Positions 47,511 through 58,527 of a stretch of 64,000 nt of DNA are shown here, in pieces. Source of the DNA: Breviolum minutum Mf 1.05b.01. Taxonomy: Eukaryota; Sar; Dinophyceae; Suessiales; Symbiodiniaceae. Location: positions 62,001 through 126,000 of the forward strand of contig DF239220.1 in assembly GCA_000507305.1 (NCBI GenBank). Direction: 5' to 3'. Made by a program: the position numbers and the translations under genes. Below the pieces are notes generated by a model. That model saw only the letters and a list, made by a program, of their open reading frames with translations. It ran no database searches and had not been told where the DNA came from. Every line of letters starts with the position of its first letter. Position 1 is the stretch's first letter.

Positions 47511-48307
47511 GATGATATCGCAAGCGGGCAACGTGCTGGGTGGGCGATGGTCTTTTGGAGGGTTTTCTATGTGCGGATAAGAAAAACACTCACCATTACC
47601 AAGCAACGATATAGTGGACCATTTGGGGTATTTGGGTCAGCATGTCATCATTTCAACTTTTGCTACTTTTGTTTGAACTTTCAGCTAAGAACTGACCCAT
47701 AAAGAATAGTGGTCGGAAGATTCAGCCATGGTATACCCATCCTTATGGTGGTATACTACAAGCTTTGTTCTGGATTCTAGTGTATTTTCATGGCAGGATG
47801 GTGGGTTTTGTTGCGACTCTCACTTGATACTTGATCAACAGGTTGAGGCTTAAAGCTTAGCTAGCTTGTACAGGGTGACTGGTAGATGATGGTACAGCGC
47901 TATAGCCCATTTTTTACGATGTGACAAAATCGAATACAGCTTATTTCTGTGTTTTTCTGCAGGCTTCCCGGCTTCCAGTTACAAGTTTTTTTGGTTCTAG
48001 AAAGTGGAAGTAAGCGGTAGGTGGTATGGAGTTGTAGCTATGAAAATTTGTTGGAAAGACATGTATACCGTATACCCTATACACACTCCTGATGTTTTTG
48101 CAACCTGAAGATGAGTTCCAAAGGCTGTTCACAGCTTCAGCTGTGGTGTAAGTTGTAAATGGCATTATACTGTTCCTACATAGAAACCCAGCTCTTGGGT
48201 ACCAAGTATCTGCTTCCAATCCTGCCGAATACATTCGAATCACATAATTTGGGACCATGGGATGACCCTACAAGGACTTTGGGAATACAATCACTGTAGC
48301 GCATTAG

Positions 48308-48381
48308 CCTTCACAAGTTTGAAGGACTTGTGCCTCTATTTGCTGAATCAACAAGCAAATCCTGCAGAGAAAGATGATGAG
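48308..48381 (+). CDS. Ankyrin repeat exon 2, second half
   Basis: 74 nt; C + CC gives Pro, then FTSLKDLCLYLLNQQANPAE and KDDE, GC donor gcctgg, phase 0 end. DLCxYLLxxxANPxxKDDE is the helix 2 and hairpin of an ankyrin repeat, continued by GRSAVDVA at 48863. Confidence 0.85.
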
Positions 48382-48862
48382 GCCTGGTAGCTCTAGTGTC
48401 GAAAGGTTCTGTTGGACTTTGGGATGCGTACAATCAAATTATAATGGCTCCAAGAACTTCTTGTGGTTCTCGGTGGTTTTTGGGATGGATGATTTCTCTT
48501 GGAAACTTTGACATCCGCTAGTAACGTAAAGTACGACTCCTTTCGCCTTTGGGCAACCTCATCATGTTGCGATATGAAAAGACCCTTGGTCAAATTGAAT
48601 GAACATCTGCTTGGATTTGCCAGCTTGCTTTGCTAGGGTGAAACGATGGCTCAAAATGGATCTGGCAATAATTACCAGGTCCACTGCAGCAATAATTAGG
48701 TCCACTGGGTCTAGCAAAAATATGGAAACATGTGGACACAAAACAGTTTCTTGCATCTTTTGCACTGCAGGGATGACAGACAATATACAATATACAAGTC
48801 TTTGGAAGGCCCCTTTGACCTTACAATGTCCCCATTGAATTTCTCACCAACAAACCAGCCAG

Positions 48863-48949
48863 GGGCGCAGTGCCGTGGACGTCGCGCGCGATTCGAATCA
48901 CATGGATCTCTTGGTGGAAATGCAACAGAAGGCCGGGGAGTTTCTTGAT
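48863..48949 (+). CDS. Ankyrin repeat exon 3 and C-cap
   Basis: 87 nt, phase 0 to 0, begins GRSAVDVARDSNHMDLLVEM and ends QQKAGEFLD. Acceptor accagccag, donor gtcacg (a GC donor at 48,932 is an alternative). GRSAxDVAR...LL is a terminal ankyrin repeat. Confidence 0.85.
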
Positions 48950-49639
48950 GTCACGTCTTCCGCTTTGATTCCCAAAAAGGATGGATTTTTATCAGTTTTT
49001 TGGCGAGGTGTTTTTAGGTGATTTTGACGGAAATCTGTTAAGATATATGTATGTTTATATATATATAGCATATGTATGATGATTAGAAGGACAAATCCAA
49101 GTATCTTTCTGAAACATCATAACTATTGTATGTGTCAATAAAGAATAGTAGGCGTTTGCGGGAATCTTTCGGCTGCAAATTGTGCCAAGGTGGTGCTTCA
49201 ACTGCGTTCTCGCAACACACACGCCTGATTGATTGACCACCTCATAGTATGCCGAGAAGAATCATGTTTTTGTCTTCCACGGTTTGCACCAAGCATTTTG
49301 AGTGTATTATTTTTCTGATAAAAGTTCTCATTCTGTCTGATATTTATTGAACTGTTGGAAGAACTAGGGCAGCAAAAACATGAATTTAGGAGCAGACCCA
49401 TCTAGGGATGTCGTTCACATAAGAGACGTTTTGTGAAATTTCCTCCTGGATTGGCAGAGTTCAGGCGATACGTTTTCACTGAATCTGTTTGGGTATACCG
49501 ACCCAACTGCTGGGCACCCTCACTTCACATGCTTTTGGCAAATAACCGCAAAACAACCCTGAACAAAAAAGAAAAAAAAGGGTCCAAAAGGTTTGAAGAC
49601 TAAGATGATTGTTTCCCCCCCGCCCTTTTTTTTTTAAAG

Positions 49640-49705
49640 GCGACTTTTTTCGATTTCACCGAAACCGGAAAACGGGCGGTTCAGGCGACGATGCCCCGGG
49701 CGTCG
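49640..49705 (+). CDS. Exon, 22 codons
   Basis: 66 nt, phase 0 to 0, begins ATFFDFTETGKRAVQATMPR, acceptor tttaaag, strong donor gtgagt. No domain recognised. Confidence 0.7.
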
Positions 49706-50373
49706 GTGAGTTCGTTGGCCTTCACAGATCCGACTCCAAAGGAGTAGGTGACAGATCTGAGTGTCTCAACGGGTTGCCGGCTGGCTTTGGGTGATTTGTT
49801 TTTACCATAAGTCCCCCATGGCAGGTTTTTTTTTCAAGGTCGAAAGAATTTTTTTAAGCAGTTGGGGGGATTCTTTTAGCAACATGCCCGAAAAAACACA
49901 GGTTGCTGAATCACTTCCGTAAAAATATAGAGTCAATGGACGGATTCTTGTTTATTTGGAATGGAGTTCATTGATTGCCAGAAGCAATCATGAGTTGATG
50001 GTACTTATGACTTAGAACTATTCCTTAGCGGCTTGGCTTAGCAGAAACACTTTACAGTTTTTTGCAGAAGGCTTCACTATCCGACATTGGTTGTTAATAG
50101 CAACGGTCTTATTACCATCTTGTGAGGTGTAGCTCTAGGTGTGCTGTTGTGGAGCAGAAGCAAATGGACCCCCAGGTGGTCAAAAACATCTGGAAAAACC
50201 AGGGATTCGCCATTTGAGATGATTCAAATTTCGACATGAATGATCCAATTGAACCCATTTGCCACCCAGCTTTTGACGCTCAGTCGATGTTTTCAAATGC
50301 AAGATGCGAAAAAAGAAAACAAACACAAAACATCATGTAACCGGTTGGTTTTGAATCGGTTTGGGATTGGCAG

Positions 50374-50448
50374 CAAGAAGAACAAGAAGAACGACAACAA
50401 GAAGAACAAAAAGAAGAACCAGAACTACAACAGCAACAGCAGCAATAA
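50374..50448 (+). CDS. Gln/Glu-rich terminal exon with stop
   Basis: Phase 0 start after attggcag, 24 codons of Q and E (QEEQEERQQEEQ ... ELQQQQQQ), then TAA at 50,446-50,448. Fits the phase of the previous exon and gives a plausible C-terminus. The run is low-complexity and purine-rich, so chance remains possible, and a GC donor inside the CAGCAG run could also leave it. Confidence 0.5.
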   Translation, partial: QEEQEERQQEEQKEEPELQQQQQQ

Positions 50449-52739
50449 AACCAACAGGTGAGAAGTCTCGAAAAGCCCACTGGTTTGTACCTTTCAGCAG
50501 GGCTTCACAATTTTTGAACTCGATTGTTATCCGCTGCTTGTGTGTTTAAATTGTAGGAGCACAACATCAGGGACAAGCCTAGTAGGTTTATATAAGATTC
50601 ACAATAGGGTTATGCTTCTGCTTCCTTGTTGAAACTGAGTAAGGCTGGTGGTGGCCACAAAAAAAGTTCAATTTAAGCCGAAGGTATTATTCTATTTTCT
50701 TTTACTGTAACTCGTTGTTCGAAATATTCAATCATCTATGGACATTATTGAGCTGGTTTCAAACAACGACAAATGTCATAGATAGTTTCATGTAGATATG
50801 ATATGTTGTTTGTACATGTGACAAAGATTGAATTATCTTACACATGTTTGAAAGATAGCACCTCCATTGAGAACAGATAGATTGGAGACACTTTGCTCAG
50901 TATGATTTTCCTCAAGAACGTTTTTCCAATTGCCATTTTTTCGGGAAAATCCATGGCACATTTCTTGGATCACTGGAGTCGTTGGTGATCTTGTGGAATC
51001 TCACATTCAATGTACGATATTTCCACCACAAACCTTTCACGAGTTCCCGAGAAAACATCGGGACGCTTCGGGAGGTGACCCGAAGGTAAGTTGTGACTTT
51101 GCGGCGGCTTCAAGTCGGTGGGTTCAAGTGTTTGCTGCAAGCATGAACATGTTCAACAAGGGAATCGTTTCCATGGTGATCTCAAAACGTCAAAAAGGTC
51201 TCCTTTTTTCAAAGCTAGGACCTCAGGTCCTTTGACTTATGACTCATGACCCTGTATATTTCTGAGAGTTCTTTGCATCAGAATCTGAAAGAATTCCTGT
51301 GGTGAATTTCAAGTGCCGTCGTTTCACCTACAGCTGCCTTGAAAATGAAGTGTGGAGCTTAGCTTCTTTGAATGTTTTTTGAAACTTGCATTTGAGAACC
51401 CATTGCTCTTTGGCATCGATGGTTTTGGATCGAATTCCCACTCGAAGTTTTCAACTGGCGATCCTCCAGACTTGCTCCCCACGTGTTTCAACCTGAAATC
51501 TATACTTCTAATTTTCATTGCTTATTTGCCAAGCAGTTGAGTATTCCTTGCCAAGTGGTGCGGCATTTCAGCATATATTCAGCCATTAACAGTATTTCCT
51601 TCATTTTTGAAAGTATCATGAAGTGTTCCCGGCCTTTGTTTTTTGCCCCTTCTTGAAGATTGAATGATGATGTTTTTGATTTTGTTTCATTTTGCTGAAC
51701 TTCACGTCCTCTTGATGCAAAGGGCATGTGCCACAGAAAGGGTGATACATGATATAGTTGAACTAGGGGGTTGTTTCATAGGCGAATGGCATATGGAAGG
51801 TTTCTGATCCCTTTTTTTTGTAACTCACCCTTACCACCCTCTTCCTACCAACAATATTTGTTGAATCAAACTTGAAGCATGTGCTGGGAAGGACAAGCAT
51901 GTAGGTAAGAATAGTAACCGCTCTCCGAAGAGTTTGCCAACGTCTCTTCTGTTGGGTCCACGGTTGTCAGCAATGTAGTGGTAACCCGAAACTCACTCGG
52001 TCCAAGACGAACTTCAAGTGGATCGTGTGAAGGATGTCACCTCTCAGTAAATAGTTGGAACCAGGGGATTTGTACACTGTAGATCTACGCAAACTGTTAG
52101 TATTCTTCTCTGAAACTTGTGTGATTCAGAAAAAAGGTATCCCTCACCTTTCCAGTGGCAAGAGGAAGAAGTGTTCTGGGGTGGTCACGTTCGAAATACC
52201 CAACCGCCCCCAAACTTCAGCGCCCAAGGGCGGCACAAGATGTTCCGGAGGCGCAACGAAGTTTACGTAGAGTTTTTTTTTTATCGAAGTGATGTGGTTC
52301 CTACTTTTTTATCTGGAAATGGAAATTCTCTCGAAGTTCTCAGCCATTTAGGTTGGTAGTTGGGCGTGTGCAGGATGAAACAGTTCAACAGAAGCAGATC
52401 AGTCACTAAAGATCACTAGGCAGCTTCAACTACAATAGCATCCATGGGACGATGCTGATTAGTTTTTCCAACAATCGAACCATTCATAGGTGCACTTTTA
52501 TCTCTAATGTATCCAAGAATGGGTACAAGCTGGATTTGAAGAAGATCGACAAATCTCTGCAGATTCTCCCGCCAAGGGCAGTAGCTGGTATACGGTATAC
52601 GGATGTACAGGTGCAATCCACTTTCTATTTGGCGACACCTCTTTAAATACAGGCTATATGTTGGTAGAATCATGCAGAATATGGATTTATCCAAACGGGC
52701 AACCGGTTATGCATAAATGAATGTAATACAAGGATAGAT
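50449..52739 (+). other. Region downstream of the presumed stop
   Basis: No clear gene. Weak exon-like pieces: one ending at 51,085 before a perfect donor gtaagt, 52,221-52,260 (RPRAAQDVPEAQR) and 52,374 on (DETVQQKQISH then TAA). They could be 3' exons if the gene continues. Confidence 0.4.
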
Positions 52740-53090
52740 CGATTTTATAGATTCTAGATTAGATAGATAAATTAGATAGAATAGATAGAATGGATAGGTT
52801 CGATAGATTAGATAGACTAGATACTGTACAATGCTTTTATTCGACAGATTAGATAGACTTGACAGGTTAGATTAGATTAGATATAGATTAGATATAGATT
52901 AGATATAGATTAGATATATTAGATAGATTCGCTTAGATAGATTGCATTAGATTAGATTAGTTATTGGGAGATTAGATTAGATTAGATTGGATTAGATTAG
53001 ATGGAATTAGATTTGATTGGATTGGATTGAACTCCGTTATATTGGATTACATGATATTAGCTTGATAGATAGATGGAAAGATAGATACCT
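52740..53090 (+). repeat. GATA/TAGA-type degenerate satellite
   Basis: About 350 bp of variants of TTAGATAGA and GATTAGATTA, with local runs such as agattagatatagattag. Imperfect tandem array. Confidence 0.9.
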
Positions 53091-54287
53091 AAATCAATGG
53101 TACAACTTACAGTAGGGAAACCCGGCCAAAATGGTGTTCGATCAAATCCCACTTCTGCTGATGTCCTGTGGGCGGTTCGGTGTTTGGGCTATGGGAGTCC
53201 AAAACCTCCAAACTCAATGTGTTTAGATGTCCAGTTTTTGTGTACAAAAAATATTTCTGATATCCTTTAAGTTGGGCAATCTGTGCCCACCTCAAGCCAC
53301 TCGAAGTTGTGTGGCAGAAAGGGTGGATACCTGTGATGGTTAAAACATACGAATCCCTCACCAGGCCACCTTTGCTGCAGAGGCCCTGCCAAGCTGTGGC
53401 GTACAGAATTTCATTCAACCTCACCACAAGTGGTAATGCACAGAAACCTCTAAAGAATTTGCAAGTTTGGTTTGTGAGACCAAAATTTTTGTATTGAAAC
53501 TTCGCTACTGACAATTGGGAGGAGGGGCAACCCAAAGCTGGCCCATCTCCAGCTCATCTCTTGCTGTGAATAATTCGAAAGGGATCAAGTGCTCAGTAGT
53601 ATTTTACCAAGATGCCATATAATTTCTGACCGAAATCACATTGACGATAGCAGATAGCACGGTTTTGTTTGATTGTAGGAGGCTACACAAGGGTGGTGGG
53701 CGTGCATCTCAAAATATCACAAAGTCAATTTTGCTTTGACCTAAGCAACCTTGTTTCCATACCAAAACAAACGATCCTTTGGGGTCAATTCAGAAGGTCA
53801 CTGTATGTGAGACAGACCAGCACCTTCATTTTGGGGCTCCATGCTGCAACTGTGACCTTGTGTTGCGATTAGTGTTGCAGGGCACCTCAACTCTCAAACC
53901 ATTACATCCTGAAACGAAGGTCCAAAGAGCTTTTTTTCAGATTCGGAAAATGAGATGTTGTCATGCCAGCCCAGTGGCATCGTCATGGACACTTTGTGTT
54001 ATCCCAAAGTATCTTTTGGATTGTGTGGGATGGATTTGTCATTCGACATCAGTGAACATAGGAAATTCAGTAGGAAACTCATGGAAATTCCTTTCTGGGA
54101 TGTTACAGTTCAAAAATGAAAGAACTTCTTTCTGGTTTTCTATGATCCAACCCTTGCCCTCGGCCCGCCGACACTTCGTCTTCCAACCCCTTCCATTTCT
54201 TCCCTGACCACAGGTCGGACAAACACGGCATCGGCAGGCTGGAGAGGCTGGACATTAACCAGATGAGACCAGAAAGTACCAGGCTTT
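53091..54287 (+). other. Intergenic or intronic stretch
   Basis: Open frames on both strands at 53,107-53,535 and 53,779-54,207 lack start context and domains. A possible exon near 53,380-53,432 (before gtaatg) and a coil-like piece at about 54,213-54,260 (SDKHGIGRLERLDINQ) are unsupported by neighbours. Confidence 0.4.
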
Positions 54288-54396
54288 ATATGGGTGTTTC
54301 CTTAAATGGTGGTACCCCCAAATCATCCATTTTAATAGGGTTTTCCATTATAAACCATCCATTTTGGGGTACCACTATTTTTGGAAACACCCATAT
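54288..54396 (+). repeat. Foldback element with ATATGGGTGTTTCC termini
   Basis: About 109 bp. Outer 14 bp (atatgggtgtttcc) is a perfect inverted repeat; the inner arms (TGGTGGTACCCC / GGGGTACCACTA) are near-perfect. It lies just upstream of the membrane-protein gene. Confidence 0.8.
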
Positions 54397-54706
54397 GATA
54401 TATTACCACACATGATTGAAAACAAGACGGTTGAAAGTCCATGCTATGAAAATCATCTCTCGGGGTCTTGGATGTAGCCAAATGCCGTTTCCAACAGATT
54501 GTCCAGGACACATATATTTATATTTACAGATATAGAGAGAGAACTTTATAAGACTCTATAAATCATATGGATAACATCATTAACTCGTGATCCAGTACAA
54601 ACAGCTACTGTTTTTTTCGCTGCGAGACCCCATCTGTCCCACCTGTTGATATTGGAAGCTGTTGGCTCCGTTTGTGGCTGATCACTCTTCGGGTTTTTCC
54701 CTAGGG

Positions 54707-54709
54707 AAG

Positions 54710-54741
<32 letters not shown>

Positions 54742-54755
54742 CATGTATATATTCT
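54707..54755 (+). repeat. (TA)n-rich palindromic tract
   Basis: Alternating TA with GTATA/TATAC interruptions, immediately 5' of the second gene. It can form a cruciform; no promoter role can be shown. Confidence 0.8.
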
Positions 54756-54786
54756 ATATGCACAGATGCCTCTAAACTGAAGATAT

Positions 54787-55456
54787 ATGTTTCATGGATA
54801 TCTTGTAGAACCTTGCAGCAGTTCCAGAAGTGAAGTGTGCCCTTTTAGTATAGTTACTCGCTCACTCTTGTCCAAATATATGGATAGTTTGCAACTTCAA
54901 AAAGCACGCCGACAGAATCCATACATATTCATGGAGTCGCCTCTGGTGCATGGCACTGCTTACATGGTTTTGAGTTTCATTGTGATTGTACTTTTCGCAC
55001 TTGTACACGCACGTCTCACGAAATTAGACGTATTTTCTGCACTGAAAAGGTTTGAGCAGTGGCGCCAGCAAGAGAAAGCAGAAGTCACACAAAAGCAGTT
55101 GGACCAAGAACGCCGATATGAAGAAGAACTGTTGCGAACACGGATGCAGATACTGACCAAGCTGAACAAGATCCTAATCCACATTGGATTCGCACAGATC
55201 TGTGCGGCGCTTCCCCATTTACTGCACGATGCATCCTTCAGCTCACTCGCCGAATTCACAGCATTGGTCCTTGCATATTCTTGGCATGCCTTCGCTGAAA
55301 CCAAAGGAGCAGGGAATCATATGTTAGTCCATTGTTGGACCGCGCTCTTTTGTATGATTCACATCTTGATTTTTGCGAGCTCCGTCAATTCGGAAGATAG
55401 CATCAGACTCTCAATAACTGAAAAGTTGTGTGGACTTTGTTCGATTATGATGCTGG
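54787..55456 (+). CDS. Membrane protein exon 1
   Basis: Starts MFHGYLVEPC after an in-frame stop at 54,778; a later Met at 54,880 (MDSLQLQKA) is an alternative start. Contains the first spans and the charged helix (FEQWRQQEKAEV...). Leaves G at a GT donor (gtgtga). 223 codons. Confidence 0.8.
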
Positions 55457-58400
55457 GTGTGAGATGATTAGTTTTTCATCTTGCTTTTTTTCGGTTTTCC
55501 TCCACAAGAGACATGGACTTAGTTGAATTTGCTTGTGACATCAACGAAAGGCAACTTACAAAAAACGGAGTTTCCCCTTATTTCACAATACTTCAATGGC
55601 AGTTTGGTGAGTAATTATCATCATTCAGCACCCAGGATGGCTGTAGCTTTGGTGGATCTGAAGATAATTTTGCCCATTCAGATGATGGAATCTTTTTATT
55701 TCGTGCAGCGGCATTGGGCCTTGATAGAAGATTCAGCTTCAAAACCTCTCATGATTCTGGCCTCCTTTTCTGGACAACTCGGACTTCTTGCTACCAGACC
55801 AAACCTGATGTTTTTTTGAAGTTGTTTTTGTTGTTGAGTAGTACTTGAAGTCTGCATGATATTGAGTCAAAGCAACTTTGCTTCTTCTATTTCCTGGTTG
55901 ATAAAATTTGGCTTTGTGAGGCTATGATTGTTTTGGTGGTCCACAGCATTAAAGCTGTCATCGCTGCAAGACAAGATTCGAACGATGCATCATCGTTCAT
56001 GTTGGGATTCAAACAGGTTTTACGTGGAGTCTGTGATGGAGAGCTGTTATTGCACCAGGACAGTTGCACCATTGTAGATGATGCATGCTGTTTGGAACGC
56101 TTATTGAAATCTCCTAAAAAGCTGTCTCAGAGCAATTTCTTGGATCTCTTCTTGGATGAGCAAAGCCGTGATGCTCAACTCAAGGGTGGAAATGGATGGT
56201 CTGCTGTGCTGAAATCCTGCTTGCTTTTGTCCCAGAGGATTTCCCCCCCATAAGTGCAAAGAAAGGGTCTATATAATGAAAGATGTATTCAGACTTAATT
56301 CGATTTGCAAATTTGCAACATGTTTCCTCATAGTTCAGTAGGTGTCTTTAAAGGTTCATAGTTTAAATCTTTCGCTGGTTTCATGACTCGAGTCCTTGCA
56401 AAGCACTTCTGCTGCTTATAGAATGTTGTACATGTTGCAGTCCCCGCTTTTAACGATAAAACTTCAAGTCTGCGTGGTTGCCAGCGGGAATCTTTATTGA
56501 TTATATGACGCCTCAAGAATCATCAAAGAAATCCACCAAACCACTTCTCTGTTCCTAAAATCAGGGTTGAATAGGTGTTGTTGAGGTAGAACAGTGCTTT
56601 TTCCTGATTTTTCAATAGCTCTTTGGTCATCTGGTGCCGGGTGACTGGGACAACAGCGGTCTACAATCTCCAAGGAACGCTTTCTGCAGTTCTTGAATGC
56701 AGGCGAGAATGGAACGCCCACAATGCCCAGAGGTTTGCGGATTTCATTGCAAGGTGCCCCAAAGCATCCGCAAATGATTAACTTCCTGTAAACAAATGGC
56801 AAATTCAACATCATCCAGTTCATTCCCATGACGGATCCATGGAACGAATGTACATTTCTCACTAATCTATCAATCATAAAAACCAACCATTCATGTATAG
56901 GTAAATATACCATTCCCATGGATCCTCGGGGATTGAAGCCTTTCCGCTGGATGTTTTTCGCCAGGTGCCGATGGCCCAGTCTCGATGGATGTTTTCCATA
57001 CCAAACTGCCGACATCTGGCGCAGCGAGCAATAACTATTGTTTCTTAACAGCAAAATCCTATGGGCTGATTTTTCACACGCCGGGACCCATGGGAAATTT
57101 TTGTCGGATTCCATTCAGGATTCCAAGTTATTGGGGAAATCCTGTGGGGTTGAAAGATTCAAGTTACTTGGGGTGAATTCCGTGAAAAACACCCAGTAAT
57201 TCAGGATGTCGCCACCAGGACATTTGTCAGCCACTCCCGATTTTTTCAGCTTCACAAACTCCACTGGCCAACTGGGGAAAGTAGATCCAACATGAAGAGA
57301 AAACTTATCCTGGCCTGGAGCCAAAGAATTTTCACATTCCAAAGCAAGAAATACGGGAGAAATCCACGTATTCCTCGTTACCTGAAAATTTCAGCATCTT
57401 TCAGCTTGGTGGTTTCACCACCCCTAAAATCCGGGAAACCTTGGTTTTTCAAGAGGACAGGAATTTTTCCCCATCCAAACCTCTGAGACTCAGACGGTGG
57501 TTCAACCCAGATGCATCGGTACAAGTAGCTCGAAAACCAGCGACCTTCCATGCAGGGTTGAGGATTTGAAGAAGATTATGTTGAAAAACTTCAATTCTTC
57601 GCGAAGGTGCAGGGCCCTGCTGATGAGAAATATTTGGAACGTTTTAAACTGTTGAGGAATCATTCGATTCAATGGGCGTTTAGGGGAGCTTGTATAGCTT
57701 GTCCTGTGTCAAGCAACTCCTACATCGGGTTTGAGAACAGATTCGCATCAGAAAATTAAAAGATCTCACATCAAAAATGAATTTTGCATATATATTTTCC
57801 ATATTTACGGCGTTTTCGTTTTTTTTGTTCCCCCATTCAACGTTCCGCTTGTTTTTTTTGCTTGTTTGCTTGTTGAGTTTGGTCCCGAGGTTTATTAGCA
57901 ATGAAAGAAGATCCAGAACAGCAAGCTCCACCTGATGCACCCCCAGGATCAACACCTTCAATCAATGCTACCTTCACATCAAGAACTGCTGGGAGTCGAA
58001 GTTCTGTCTCAGAAGTTGTGCAAGCATATCCTGACCTTACAGAAATCGCATTGTTATTTAGCAATGCCACAGGTTTGCTGGATATTGAAGAGGCTCACCT
58101 TTTGTTTCAACGTCAAGAATGGAGACCCAACATTGAATCTGGAATGCCTACACTGAGACGCTTTATCAGACCTTCAGATTGGGATCGTATTGAAAAAATG
58201 ATTCAAAATGTCGTGAATCTTCCACCTGCAGACATCGACATTGAGCGTCGCTGTTACTTCGGACATCCCATGCTCTTTCGTATTCCAGGTGAGTCTCGAA
58301 GCTATTTATCATCCAATACCACTTCTATCAGCCTAGCACATCGAGGAGGTGCTGTAAGACCCCCAAGTCTGGAAAGTGAGAGACCAGATCCCATCCATTT

Positions 58401-58527
58401 CTGGATGCATTTTTCATCCTTTGATGATGCTCGAATTCGACGACCTAAAGAACAGGAGCTTGAAGAAATAGCTGAAGGGGATGAAGCATATGAAGACAAC
58501 GCACAACTCGACGACATCTTGACATAA
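54787..58527 (+). CDS. Multi-span membrane protein with PAS-like cytosolic module (six or seven exons)
   Basis: Five introns join exons 54,787-55,456, 55,511-55,606, 55,737-55,789, 55,921-56,185, 56,965-57,0xx and 57,890-58,527. The N-terminal part has a hydrophobic span (residues about 57-75), a charged helix (83-124), three more spans (about 128-146, 151-169, 178-198), then further spans in exons 3-4 that run into a cytosolic module (IVDDACCLERLL, NFLDLFLDEQSRD, ADGPVSMDVFHT). The C-terminal exon has an acidic tail. From memory, this layout matches a large unnamed dinoflagellate family; I read the module as PAS-like, a sensor-type fold, but ligand and output are unknown. One short exon between 56,186 and 56,964 may be missing. 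Confidence 0.8.
55511..55606 (+). CDS. Membrane protein exon 2
   Basis: 96 nt; G + AC gives Asp, then MDLVEFACDINERQLTK and PYFTILQWQF, leaving G before gtgagt. Acceptor acaagag. Confidence 0.75.
55737..55789 (+). CDS. Membrane protein exon 3
   Basis: 53 nt; G + CT gives Ala, then SKPLMILASFSGQLGLL, phase 0 end at a GC donor (gctacc). Hydrophobic; forms one long span together with AMIVLVVHSI of exon 4. Confidence 0.75.
55921..56185 (+). CDS. Membrane protein exon 4, PAS-like core
   Basis: Phase 0, begins AMIVLVVHSIKAVIAARQDS; contains LRGVCDGELLLHQDSC, TIVDDACCLERLLKSPKKLS and NFLDLFLDEQSRDAQLK. GT donor at 56,186. The frame stays open to 56,253 (WSAVLKSCLLLSQ), and part of that may be coding. 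Confidence 0.85.
56830..56930 (+). repeat. Degenerate relative of the 36,031 foldback element
   Basis: ggatccatgg at the left and taggtaaatataccat...atggatcct at the right resemble the two arms of the 36,031 element. It sits in the intron just before exon 5. Confidence 0.55.
56965..57027 (+). CDS. Membrane protein exon 5
   Basis: GT completes Gly, then ADGPVSMDVFHTKLPTSG and AASNNY, leaving T at a GT donor (gtttct, near 57,027). T + GT of exon 6 gives Cys, producing YCLLAMKEDPEQ. Acceptor ttcgccag. End position is within a few bases. Confidence 0.75.
57890..58527 (+). CDS. Membrane protein exon 6, C-terminal
   Basis: Starts GT TTA TTA GCA ATG, reading LLAMKEDPEQQAPPDAPPG. Later segments: GMPTLRRFIRPSDWDRIEKM, CYFGHPMLFRIPGESRSYL, PIHFWMHFSSFDD, acidic tail ending DDILT and TAA at 58,525-58,527. 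Acceptor tcccgag. Longest clean coding stretch in the window. Confidence 0.85.

Larger units (their letters stand above)
1..50448 (+). other. Giant mini-exon gene: zinc ribbon, coiled-coil, ankyrin protein (5' end outside window)
   Basis: About 80 short open segments on the + strand are bounded by AG on the left and GT, GC or GA on the right. Long runs join in one continuous frame (109-12,634; 15,788-33,601; 46,406-50,448). Together they encode a zinc ribbon, a long Glu/Gln/Leu/Lys-rich coiled-coil rod and ankyrin repeats, ending in a Q/E-rich tail with TAA. Coding density is well under 10 percent. Family knowledge: zinc ribbon, coiled-coil and ankyrin combinations are common in dinoflagellate proteomes and serve as scaffolds; no enzymatic motif is visible. 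Inference: a large cytoplasmic or nuclear scaffold. Some exons are missing and some boundaries are uncertain. It could instead be two adjacent genes (a rod gene and an ankyrin gene). Confidence 0.7.

Noticed and set aside
53107-53535. 142-codon open frame on the - strand
   Set aside because: No recognisable domain and no exon structure; likely chance.
56494-57114. 206-codon open frame on the - strand
   Set aside because: Antisense to exon 5 of the membrane-protein gene, which has family-type sequence and matching phases.
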